Source: Pyrenula massariospora (Eukaryota > Ascomycota > Eurotiomycetes > Pyrenulales > Pyrenulaceae). Taken from it: a stretch of 64,000 nucleotides of DNA. The translations under genes were made by a program, and so were the position numbers. The notes beneath the pieces are model-generated. The model ran no database searches. It was given only the letters and a program-made list of their open reading frames with translations, and was not told the origin of the DNA. The stretch is from contig JAGFMI010000020.1 of assembly GCA_021030905.1 (NCBI GenBank), positions 558,001 through 622,000 on the forward strand, read 5' to 3'. Each line of letters begins with the position of its first letter. Within the stretch, counting starts at the first letter, position 1. Shown here piece after piece: positions 54,996 to 64,000 of the stretch.

Positions 54996-56990
54996 ATGCT
55001 CAGGATGTTGCTCAACATTTCGCCTATGTTGTGCGTCGGCGGACTGCTCGTCAGCGCCGTGTCAGCCACCTACTCCCCTCTCGCGCAGTACAGAAAGGAC
55101 CATCCTAGAACGTCTCGGCATGCTTCAACTCGTCCTACAGTGGAATGCTCGCCCCACCGCCCTACCAGACCTCCGCCTCCGTCCCCGCCACGTAGTGGGA
55201 AGATATGCTATGTGCAAAGCCATAACGACAGTGTCACAGATGACAGCCCGTATATACTTGATGCTATCAATAGCTGCAACAACGGAGGGCACGTCGTGTT
55301 TTCTGAAGGCCAAGAATACATCATTGGAACAGCGCTCGATCTGACGTTTCTCAAAAACATCGACCTGGGTAGGTGCTTCCACGTTCACGTTGAGCCGCAT
55401 GCAGACTGTTACATTGGTTTCGCGTCCTTTCATTTTGACAGCGACAACCGACGGGAAGTCCCCACAGCATTTACAAATCGTGCCATATCCATGACGTTTA
55501 TTCATTCATATGCACACCTTGGCTTTTTCTCATCAGGAGTCGGTTTCGAAGCTGGTCATTATTAGTGCTAGTAGCACGACGTGGACCACTCTTGTATCTT
55601 TTGTCGCGCAAATAGATCTCAACTTTGCCTTTCATTTACGTCCAATTTTATGTGTAAACGGAAATTGTTCAGCCCCGGCCTCCCCACTTAGATATTGAGC
55701 CAATATCCTGGCAATAAACGCTCCATGGTTGCTTTAGACCCTTTGGTCTCGTCAGACGTCGGAGAATTATGCTGGCCTTGTTGTACAAACTGCAACGCAC
55801 GTATGTTTGTACGATGAGCTGTCCCAATACTCGCAACACTGCTTCATATCCGTTCAATTTCAATTACGGCACGGTCCGCCGCGTTACTTTACACACCACG
55901 TGCTGACATGTGCCAATTTTACAGACATCCAAGGCTACATACAATTCACCAATGACACTGATTACTGGCAAGCCAACTCCTTCAAACAGATTTTTCAAAA
56001 TGCCACCACTTTTTTTCAACTTGGTGGAGAGGACGTCAATGTTTATGGTGGAGGTACGCTAGACGGCAATGGCCAGATATGGTAAGCCCGGTGTCAGGCG
56101 GATTTTTCACGTTTCAACGCTGTCCGAGATCTTGACTCATGGATCATCATAGGTACGACCTCTACGCAAGGAATATCTACATCCTCCGCCCAATTCTGTT
56201 CGGAACCATCGGTCTCAATGGTGGCACAATTTCGAATCTCAATCTGGTCTATTCGCCCCAATATTACAATTTTGTTGCCAACTCGACTGGAGTAACTTTC
56301 TCCGATATCTTCATTACTGGCTACAGCAAAAGCAATAACACGGCGAAGAATACCGATGGATGGGATACTTACCGGAGCTCCGGGATTACCATTCAAAATA
56401 GCGTTATTAACAACGGCGACGACTGTGTTAGCTTCAAACCTAATAGCACAGACATTGTAGTACAAGGATTGCAATGCAATGGATCTCATGGCATTTCTGT
56501 CGGTTCCCTTGGCCAGTATGCTGGAGAAACAGACCTCGTGGAGGACGTGTACGTGTATAATATCTCCATGGCCAACGCTACCGATGGCGCCCGCATCAAG
56601 GTATGGCCGGGCGTTCCGTCGGCGTTGTCGGGCGACCTTCAAGGTGGCGGTGGCACGGGTAGCGTCCGCAACATCACCTACGACACGATGCGGATCAGCA
56701 ATGTCGACTACAGTATCGAAGTGACGCAATGCTACGGACAATCGAACCAGACGCTCTGTTTCCAGTTCCCCAGCAACTTGACCATTCAGGATGTTTATTT
56801 CAGAGACTTCACAGGAACAACGAGCAAGAAATATGACCCGATCGTGGGAACCATCGTCTGCTCGAGTGATAGTGTCTGCAGTGACATATATGCAAACGAC
56901 ATCAATGTTCAGAGCCCGAAGGGGTTTGCTGAGTTTACCTGCGGCAACGTGGACGAGAGCTTGCTGGTAGGCTTGAATTGTACGAGTTAG
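54996..56990 (+). CDS. exo-polygalacturonase (GH28), secreted
   Basis: Three exons, 54996-55368, 55925-56081 and 56153-56990, giving 455 residues. The first intron is 556 bp, about ten times the usual length here; the second is 71 bp. The junctions join LTFLKNIDL to [15 protein letters not shown] and GNGQI to WYDLYARN, as in exo-polygalacturonases. A signal peptide is likely ([16 protein letters not shown], then LLVSAVSA). The GH28 parallel-helix motifs are all present: NTDGWD, GDDCVSF, the His motif [13 protein letters not shown], and ARIKVWPG. The Asp residues of NTD and GDD and the His and RIK residues form the active site. The enzyme releases galacturonic acid from the end of pectin chains outside the cell, pointing to plant-matter breakdown. 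Activity looks intact if splicing is as drawn. Confidence 0.9.
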
Positions 56991-57422
56991 GGAGGGTAGA
57001 TCGTCTACAGTATAATGGACATAGCATGAGTCGCATCCTTTTTAAACTTCGTGGCTCGTCTAAAACCCTGCTCTCCTCGAATCCACCTTTCCAGTCCAAA
57101 TATACTTCCATCACGTGCCTTCTTTCCAAGTGGAACCGAAAGGGGTTGTTCGAGCTAGCCGTATGCGGAAAGGCTGCTTCCGGGATCGGGATGATGGCGT
57201 GCGCTCCACCTTTGACGCAGCCTCGTGGGCTGTTGGCTCCCCATGAACGAACACAACACCGTGACCTGATCGAGAGGTGCATTTTGTCGCCGCCATCCTG
57301 CTCGAGAAGGTTCCCTCAGAAGGCGGCTCAGCGACTTGTATCTTGCCTGATATTGAGCCGCCTGAGACGTCACCGTCCGCATCTCATTCGTTTTCAGCTC
57401 CACGTCAGCCATGGCGATACAC
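56991..57422. other. intergenic gap between polygalacturonase and KDEL receptor
   Basis: About 430 bp between two rightward genes, holding the 3' end of one and the promoter of the other. No further gene is seen. Confidence 0.5.
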
Positions 57423-58579
57423 ATGAACATATTCCGCATTCTTGCGGACCTTTCCCATACTGCTTCCAAGTGCATCCTGATTTGGGCGATCCATTCCAAC
57501 AGAAGTGCTGAAGGTAACCGTCTCCCTACTCCAAAGGTCGGACATGTTTAACCCGTGCAGGCGTCTCGCTGATCACCCAAAGCCTCTACATTGCCGTCTT
57601 TCTGACACGCTACCTTGATCTGTTTTGGGCACCGCCAAGTGTGAGCTACTGGAACTTCGTACTCAAGAACTTTTACATATGGTCTTCCATCTACATTATT
57701 GTGATTATGCTCAGGGTGTTTGCGCGCACTCGGGAGAGGGAGAAGGCTTGGAAGTTTGGAGGTGCATGCGCCGCAGGCTCACTGGCTCTGGCACCTCTTG
57801 TGACCTTGATCTTCCACGGAACTTCCGGCACAACACCTTTTGAGGTGAGTGTCTGCAGCGCCATCCTTTCTTGCTACGCTGACGCTGGCTAGACCCTCTA
57901 TAGCTTTTCCCTAATCCTGGAGTCTGTGTGCATCCTTCCACAGCTCCTTTTGCTACGTCAAACGACCGTACCAACCGTCATTGACTCTTACTACCTTCTG
58001 ACTCTTGGGTCATACCGTGGCTTCTACATCCTGAATTGGATCGTTCGCGCTGTCAGTCCCGAACATCATGCCGACTGGATCCAGATCATATTTGGTGTCA
58101 TTCAAACCGCGCTCTATGTGGATTTTGCATGGGTGTACTGGACCAGACAACGCGTGAAATTGCGAGGTGGTGGGGTTGTCGACTCAGATGACATGAGCAA
58201 AAGCTGGATTGTGAATCGTGTTCTTGGAGCTGCTGCACGACGAAGCCAAAGCTTTGACGAAGAAGCGCCTGCAGTGGAACCGAGCTCCCAAGACGGTCGT
58301 GGCAATCGCGAATCTCACAAGGGAGCTAGTCGCTGGGGTGCCAGAGGTATTTCGGTGTCTGCCGATGACACGTTAGAAGACCATGAACGCCAAACCCGGC
58401 CAAAACCCAAAAAGGACTCCACAGGCGGCACAGAGGATGAGCTCCAGGGCATGCTATCTGATGATGACGACGAGGACGATGAGTTAGGGGACGATGCCAA
58501 CAAATACCCAAGTGCTAGCGGTGGGGCCAATGGCAAGGCGGTGCTCAACAGTGGCAATGAATGGGAGAATCACAAGTAA
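57423..58579 (+). CDS. ERD2: ER lumen protein-retaining receptor (KDEL receptor, Erd2) with long acidic tail
   Basis: Three exons, 57423-57513, 57561-57844 and 57893-58579, giving 353 residues; introns are 47 and 48 bp. The first 215 residues are a standard Erd2 seven-helix core: MNIFRILADLSHTASK, LITQSLYIAVFLTRYLDLFW, LILESVCILPQLLLLRQT, YLLTLGSYRGFYILNWIVR and QTALYVDFAWVYWTRQRVKL. Erd2 cycles between Golgi and ER and returns escaped HDEL/KDEL proteins by binding them at low pH. The remaining 138 residues form a cytosolic tail that is Ser/Gly/Glu-rich and contains an acidic run (LSDDDDEDDELGDD). Canonical receptors end soon after the core (about 212-219 residues). The tail is in the same exon as the last helices, so it is not a splicing error. 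Core identity is certain; tail function is unknown. Confidence 0.95.
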
Positions 58580-61500
58580 CGATTCCAGACCGTGAGCCCA
58601 GCTGTTTCATGCGGAGGTCGTTTCCTACTTTGCGGGCGTCCATGATCTTGGCGAGCAGTACTACTTCTTATGGTTTGTTTGGCGTGGGGCTGAATCACCG
58701 AGCGTATTCGGCGTCTACGGGAGTATAAATGCTTAGAATGGAAGATCTTCCGGTTTGGACCCATGGACGGTTCGTTACGTATGAAACTATGTGATCGCCA
58801 AAAATGGCATCACGGGTGCAAATTCTAACATCGCACCACTCCCTTGCCATGCAACTTCTTTGTTTCCACATGGTCAAGGGATCTATTAGAAGGTCCAAGC
58901 GTAATCTGACCTGAAGGTCTTCCTGATTTGTGTCAGGCATGGGTTAGATCGTGGGTCAAAGGGAGCATGAAATCGATTCTTGTGTACTTCACCAGCGTCG
59001 CAATGTGCAGGTCAGATAGATCGCACTGTGAGCGAGGAACGACTTCGATTTGACCCTCCGAACTCGTTGCTTGCCATATTTCTGTTCTTCTCTAGTAACG
59101 TAAGCCTTTAGTCAACTTCTTCGGCGATTGTACTGCCGGCGTTCTTCACTCCTCAAGATGATTTGCCGTAAAGTCCAACAATTTTGTAGCGTAGTAGTTC
59201 AAAGACACGCCGAGTTTCAATTATTTAACCTCGAACGTTCTGTCATCCCGTAGACTTACGTCAATGGTCAAGGTAAGGGCGTCACTTGCTTCAGTGCCAA
59301 GTGTTTTGCCACGACCATGCGCCCTTGGAAATATCAGATAAAAGTTACCAGGGAGCTGAAGCACAAGCCTCGGGGTCAAGGGCCACCACTCAGCCCGGCG
59401 TTCTTGTTGGCATATTATAGCTTTTCGGGGATGATTCTATCCTCCCGGATATCTATGCTCCCGATTAGTTCCCGTTCCGTTTGACAGCTCTGCAAGGAAC
59501 ACATCTTGGGTACAAGGCTTATCTCTCGGATCAATCTGTTTGTTTGAGTTGCTATTTTGAGACACCGAAGTAGCATTATTCTAACCGGCGTGGTGATATC
59601 CGTGGGTGCGCATTGTACGCATGACAGGTTGATAATAAGTTGTTCTTGCATCACGTAATAGCTGAGGCAAGGATGAGGTTGGAGAAATTGATTTTCGTGA
59701 GTATGGGATTGTTGATTGTGTGATTTACCTAGGCAAAGGGCCTGTCCAGACTAGCACGTCGGAGGCTCGGAGCCGATCAGCAGTAGTCACGCTATCGAAT
59801 TCATGATCGTCAGGACAATGGAGCCTGTACGGGAGTCGGCAAGGGAGGAAAGTATTTTTGAAATTGTGGGGTGTGGAGCATCATTCCATGACCCTGAACT
59901 GGGAAAGCATAACCCTTCCTATATTAATTTCACGGGAGGTGGAACAGTAAACCAAGGAAAGATTAACACTCGTAGATGGCTCGTAGATGGCTAGCACAAA
60001 AGCACATCTTGTCATAAGCCTTACCTCACGATGAGATAATGATACCCGCATGAGGCTAATCAGTTGAAGGCGCTCATAGGGCGTTTGGTATGCGCAATTG
60101 CTGCAGATAGATTTAATTGTCAAGCATCGGCTGACACGGTGATGCCCACTCCTGGAGACGGCTCAACTCGCCCAAGACCAAGCCAGTCGTCATGAGCAGG
60201 CGTGATGATGATTTGAAGGAGATAGAGAGCGATGCCGCGCTGGAGATTGTCAAACGATCGAGCTTCACCAGCGCTATCGGTTCTAGCTTGACGTTCGTCT
60301 GCCACTACATTGGCCGCGCAATTTGGGGGCGAGCTCGAGGCCGAGGGCTCGCCTGTTCACTGGAGACGATGTCTTGGTTGCGATAATCGGAGCCTGGCGA
60401 TGGCAGAAGAACATAGCATAGTACGCGCCTCTTGTCTCTGGTGACTCGTGGACGGCGAGGCTGTAGGGCCCCTTGATCTCCCGGCTGAAACTCGCAGTTC
60501 TAGCGATGGTCAAACTTACCTAAGCGGCCGAACCATCACGCATAATTATCTGCTCGATGCAACGATGGCGGTGCAGGCGATATAACAGCATCTGATACAA
60601 CGAAGAATACAACAGCTCGGACATGTCTCAGCGAAATCCAGAGCCTTATGAACTTCTGTTCATGGCCGAAGTCAGCGAGGCGCAGACAGCAACACGCACC
60701 ATCCTCGAGGAAGGTCGAACGAGGAGTTGGATCGGCGGATCTGGGCGGCGGCGCTCCTCTCAGGCCCTGCAAACAATTCATGTCGAACGACCCTGAATCC
60801 CGCCTAACTCCACCCTCGATACTAGGCCCATACCCATGAAAAGAAACCGTCATCAATATTGTTTCGTTATTTCCAGCACCGTCGAGTAATGCTCACGGTC
60901 CAAGTTCGCTGCAAGCTGCCGATTGGCAGCCCATCACCCTCCCCCACCACCCTCCATAACGAGTGTCTATACCGCATGCGATCCTACCCCTACCGCAGGC
61001 CAGCCGTCGAACTACACTGTTTTGGCCGTTCGGCAAAGTGACCGAACCTGGCCTGACCAATCGCGCACACCTGGCCCGAGGGCAGACCTGACTACGACGA
61101 AATTAGACGATGCTGCTATACCGAGAACGGGGCGACCGTCTGCTATTCCCTGTTCGTGAAAGCTCTTGGATAAAAATCACCACATACGGCATACATGAGG
61201 CTAAGAAGCCGAACCCGCTCCAGGCCATCGTATACTTTTCTTATTTGTCCATTTGATCATTGGTGGTATCCCGTGCTTTTGCGGCCGCTGCTATTTGCTG
61301 TCCGGACTATCTGTTCTCTATTTCCAGTGTGGACCCTATTCTTATCTTACTCATGCTGGACGCTGATTGCAGTCACCCCACCGGCTCATGGAGGGTGGAT
61401 GCGAGAGTCATGTGTTTCTCAAGGCTCTAGAGTAGCAGTAGAGCTCACGGAGCCTGACATAATATTGCAAATACGTCTAAGACAAAGCAACATATCGCTT

Positions 61501-62262
61501 TCACCCGACTCCGACCGAGTTTACCCCCAGTACAACGGCCCCCGAATCCTCTAAGCCTGCCTCGATCACAAGTCACTTGGGTCATCCCTCGCACCCGGCC
61601 TGGGGCCCGAAAAGCTATCAAAGCTCCAGACTCCGAGGACCAACCACTGCTGCGCCCAATAGTGAGGATTCAGTATCCCCTCCATGGACCAAGCGTCTAG
61701 TTGCATGCACGTCTCCAACTGCGTCTATTCCAGACGTGGCAAGGCTTCCTCGTGGGGCACGGAGTGGCTCAAGGATCGATGGCGCATCGTGAAACAAGGT
61801 CGGCCCTTTCCTCTAAGATCAAGCTTCGATTTAGCGGAACAGGGTCTTGTTTGATTTCTTTTTGGGGAACATGGGATCAAAAAAGAACCATACCCATAAA
61901 GCCCGCCAAAAGGTGCCTAGCCGAATTAGCGTGGATGGTCACTGTGGGTCGATGTGGCTTTCGTGATCGTCAACGGCTTTTATATAACGGAGGGGTTGTC
62001 ATCTTCCACACTGAACCTCTGGATCTGTCTCTTATGGAATTTGGTGACCTGCACAACCTCAGTTTCGTGGTGTTTGTTCTCTTCCTGATCCTCCTACTCC
62101 CTCAATCATCAGACTCTTGACGCTCACTCCTTTCTCTAACCGATATCCATCCCTCGCTGCCTATCGCCACCGTCGACGGCATAATTCGGACCCTCACTAG
62201 AAGTGTACATCGCGAGCCGACGTCCTCAAATTTCTAGATTATAACCCCCAGCACAGTTATTC
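58580..62262. other. long gene-poor region
   Basis: About 3.7 kb without a supported gene. A frame near 60623 starts MSQRNPEPYELLFMAEVSEA but soon stops. A nearby frame (60923-61159) has Pro/Thr-rich sequence without a start. These could be remnants of a lost gene. The last several hundred bases before 62263 are probably promoter and leader of the SANT-like regulator. No repeats with clear ends were found. Confidence 0.4.
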
Positions 62263-63667
62263 ATGAATTCCGTTCTCCTGTCATACCCAATGGTCGACAC
62301 ACTTTATCCTAGTCACCAAAAGGATGAGATGTCAAGCCAGTATCTTGACGATGACTGGCTGACTCCCATGCCAGTAAGGCTGGACAGATTTCTCACTTCT
62401 TCTCCTACTAAAATCCGTGATCAGACTCCCTACCAAACCTTCAGCCAGTCAGTCGACAACACACCGACAATTAGCTTACCACCCCATTCTCCTACAACGA
62501 ACGACAGTGTAGGATCTCACCGACAGACCAGCCCAGTGCCCCTGGCACAAGATGTTCCGGATCTCATCTATCCTCAACCAAGCCCTCGAGGTCAAGGATT
62601 GGGGATTTTGACTTCCTCATCAACCTATCCATCTCTACAGTCCTCAACATCTAATGCTCCGTCTAATGCCTCTGCAACCTCTTCACAGGCCGAGGGCGGA
62701 CGAGGTCGATCATTTACTGCTCCACCCATGCCAATGACACCTCAGACTATGTTTCTACCATCGTCTCGGTTAACGCCTCAAAGTTCGTTCAATCCGTCCC
62801 TGCAGCAGCCCGTGCCGATTGCGCCAAATCCATCAGGGCTTCAGCAGATGCGAAACATGAAGAGATTACGCACTGATGATCACTATGATATCGGAAATGC
62901 GGCTCAGAGACGGCGATCTGCGTCGGCCTCTACTGCTGGTGGTAGGCAAACGGAGCTTTCAGAAGAAGAGCAGCTCCTTCTGAAGCTGAAGCATGAGGAT
63001 AACCTCCCATGGAAAGACATTGCCAAAGAGTTTGAGAATCAACTAGGCCGAAGCTACCAGGTACCGGCTCTGCAGATGAGATTCAAACGTCTCCGGGAGA
63101 GGATGAGGACCTGGAATGACGAAGATGTTCATGCGTTGGAAGCGGCTCACGAGTATTGGGAGAAGTCCAAATTTGAAATCATCGCTCAGAAGGTAAGCCG
63201 CTGGGTTGTCCGCTGTCAATAATTGATAACTAATGTCTATCTAGATGCTTGACTTTGGCGCTGCGGAAAAATGGCCCGCTAAATACTGTGAACGCAAGTG
63301 GGAAGAGCTGCACCCAGGCAGTCTTATTGGCATCGACACCGTCATGCCACATCAAGTCCCTAATGCCATGGCTATGACCATTCCAATGCCTCCAGTTCAG
63401 CCTTCACAACTGAACAGTCACACCCCGTTTGCCTCGGATAACTGGCTTTTGACCGAATCGACCATCCACACTGAACCCGAATATCGCAGTCCGATGCCAG
63501 CATACAGTGCATCACACACAAGCCCAATGCCAGGGAGTGGATACGCATCTGCTACAAGCCCAATGCCAAATTCATATAGCCGCGGAGCTAGTCCGATGCC
63601 TGGTAGTGGCTATGGAACGACCACCAGTCCAATGCCATACAGCAGGCACACGAGCCCCATGGCTTGA
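62263..63667 (+). CDS. SANT/Myb-like regulator with C-terminal SPMP repeats
   Basis: Two exons, 62263-63192 and 63245-63667, across a 52-bp intron (GTAAGC..CTAG, branch CTAAT), giving 450 residues. The N-terminal half is Ser/Thr/Pro-rich and disordered. A SANT/Myb-like pair of helical units follows: ELSEEEQLLLKLKHEDNLPW with KDIAKEFENQLGRSYQ, then RTWNDEDVHALEAAHEYWEK with FEIIAQKMLDFGAAEKWPA. The second unit is completed by the splice junction. After it come a Met/Pro-rich linker and six copies of SPM(P/A) at 9-12 residue spacing. The arrangement indicates a DNA-binding regulator in the nucleus, but I cannot name an orthologue. The start MNSVLLSYPMVDTL is the first ATG; a later start (MVDTLYPSHQ or MSSQYLDDD) is possible. 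Confidence 0.85.
63488..63664 (+). repeat. tandem protein repeat, SPM(P/A) units
   Basis: Within the SANT-like gene the tetrapeptide SPMP (the last copy SPMA) begins at residues 82, 93, 105, 116, 128 and 137 of exon 2. Intervals are 11, 12, 11, 12 and 9 residues, with Gly/Ser/Tyr between. This gives a DNA repeat of about 33-36 bp. Its role is unknown; Ser-Pro pairs are possible kinase sites. Confidence 0.8.
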
Positions 63668-64000
63668 ACGAGCTTGAAGCAGAGCACGGCAGCATCCATG
63701 ACTGCCGCGAAGCATTTTGGAGCATCAGGCCTGCTACTAAAACGCATCCTTCTCCCTGCATGGCTCGCAAGAGTGAGCCGCAGAGTCGGAAATTTGTCGC
63801 ATGGAAGCGCCCCAGGTGGCATTGCTCCATGCGTTTACTACGCCGCATCAAGGCAGATTACTTAGTGAGCCGGCCAGCTCCGGCGCGGGACTGCTTTTTC
63901 CAGCACACATGCAAAAAGATCATGACGATTTTCGATAGATGGCATTTTGTTTTTAGACCACAATACCCGTTGACGTCTTACGCCCATTTTTGGGGCTTAC
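63668..64000. other. 3' flank, no gene seen
   Basis: About 330 bp after the last stop codon to the window edge. It probably contains the 3' untranslated end of the SANT-like gene. No poly(A) signal of canonical form is seen. Confidence 0.45.

Overview
The window comes from the nuclear genome of a filamentous ascomycete (Pezizomycotina). Genes carry short introns of about 46-71 bp with GT..AG ends and CTGAC/CTAAT-type branch points. The gene content is fungal: Prp8, Rtc1, Nej1, a Crh cell-wall transglycosidase, an exo-polygalacturonase, a fungal STAND-type N-terminal domain, and Myb and forkhead regulators. Class Dothideomycetes is my guess from overall similarity and is not shown by the sequence. 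There are no operons, CRISPR arrays or bacterial signals, and I recognised no intact mobile element.

Layout. 1-742: 5' part of an Rtc1/Sea2 (WDR24) gene, leftward. 1803-4733: Hmt1-like ABC half-transporter. 5720-6376: MsrA. 6898-10043: kinesin-8 (Kip3), leftward. 10880-12376: mitochondrial proline dehydrogenase. 12651-14192: four-exon protein with two degenerate RRM-like regions. 15104-16567: CBM18-GH16 Crh enzyme with a GPI signal. 18089-18337: small Cys-rich protein. 19181-19945: NDUFAF3-like complex I assembly factor. 22082-22897: unknown protein, leftward. 24226-25986: Nej1/XLF, leftward. 26481-28406: flavin monooxygenase with an NTF2-like N-terminus. 29200-31098: protein with a fungal NLR-type N-terminal helical domain but no NTPase. 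31371-38456: PRP8, leftward, one exon. 38845-39382: ribosomal protein eL34. 39778-40766: class II aldolase, leftward. 41458-42469: Myb/SANT-like protein, leftward. 46031-46534: small membrane protein, leftward. 47217-49086: Cactin. 50273-51836: forkhead factor. 54996-56990: exo-polygalacturonase. 57423-58579: KDEL receptor with a long tail. 62263-63667: SANT-like regulator.

The genes are mostly unrelated housekeeping functions: splicing (Prp8, Cactin), translation (eL34), mitochondria (proline dehydrogenase, NDUFAF3), the ER-Golgi system, DNA repair and microtubules. Wall and plant-polymer enzymes and three transcription-factor-like genes are interspersed. Gene density falls after 42.5 kb, where three blocks of about 3-3.7 kb (42.5-46.0, 51.8-55.0, 58.6-62.3 kb) hold no convincing gene.

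I found no clear new multi-gene system. The observations I rate highest are: recurrent local strand-composition flips (C-rich to G-rich) at four loci; a 556-bp intron in the polygalacturonase; very short exons in eL34 and Cactin; a Ku-binding-like C-terminus and duplicated motif in Nej1; an NLR-type N-terminal domain with no NTPase; and an apparent frameshift in a small Cys-rich gene. Splice junctions were deduced by eye from reading frame, splice signals and family knowledge.
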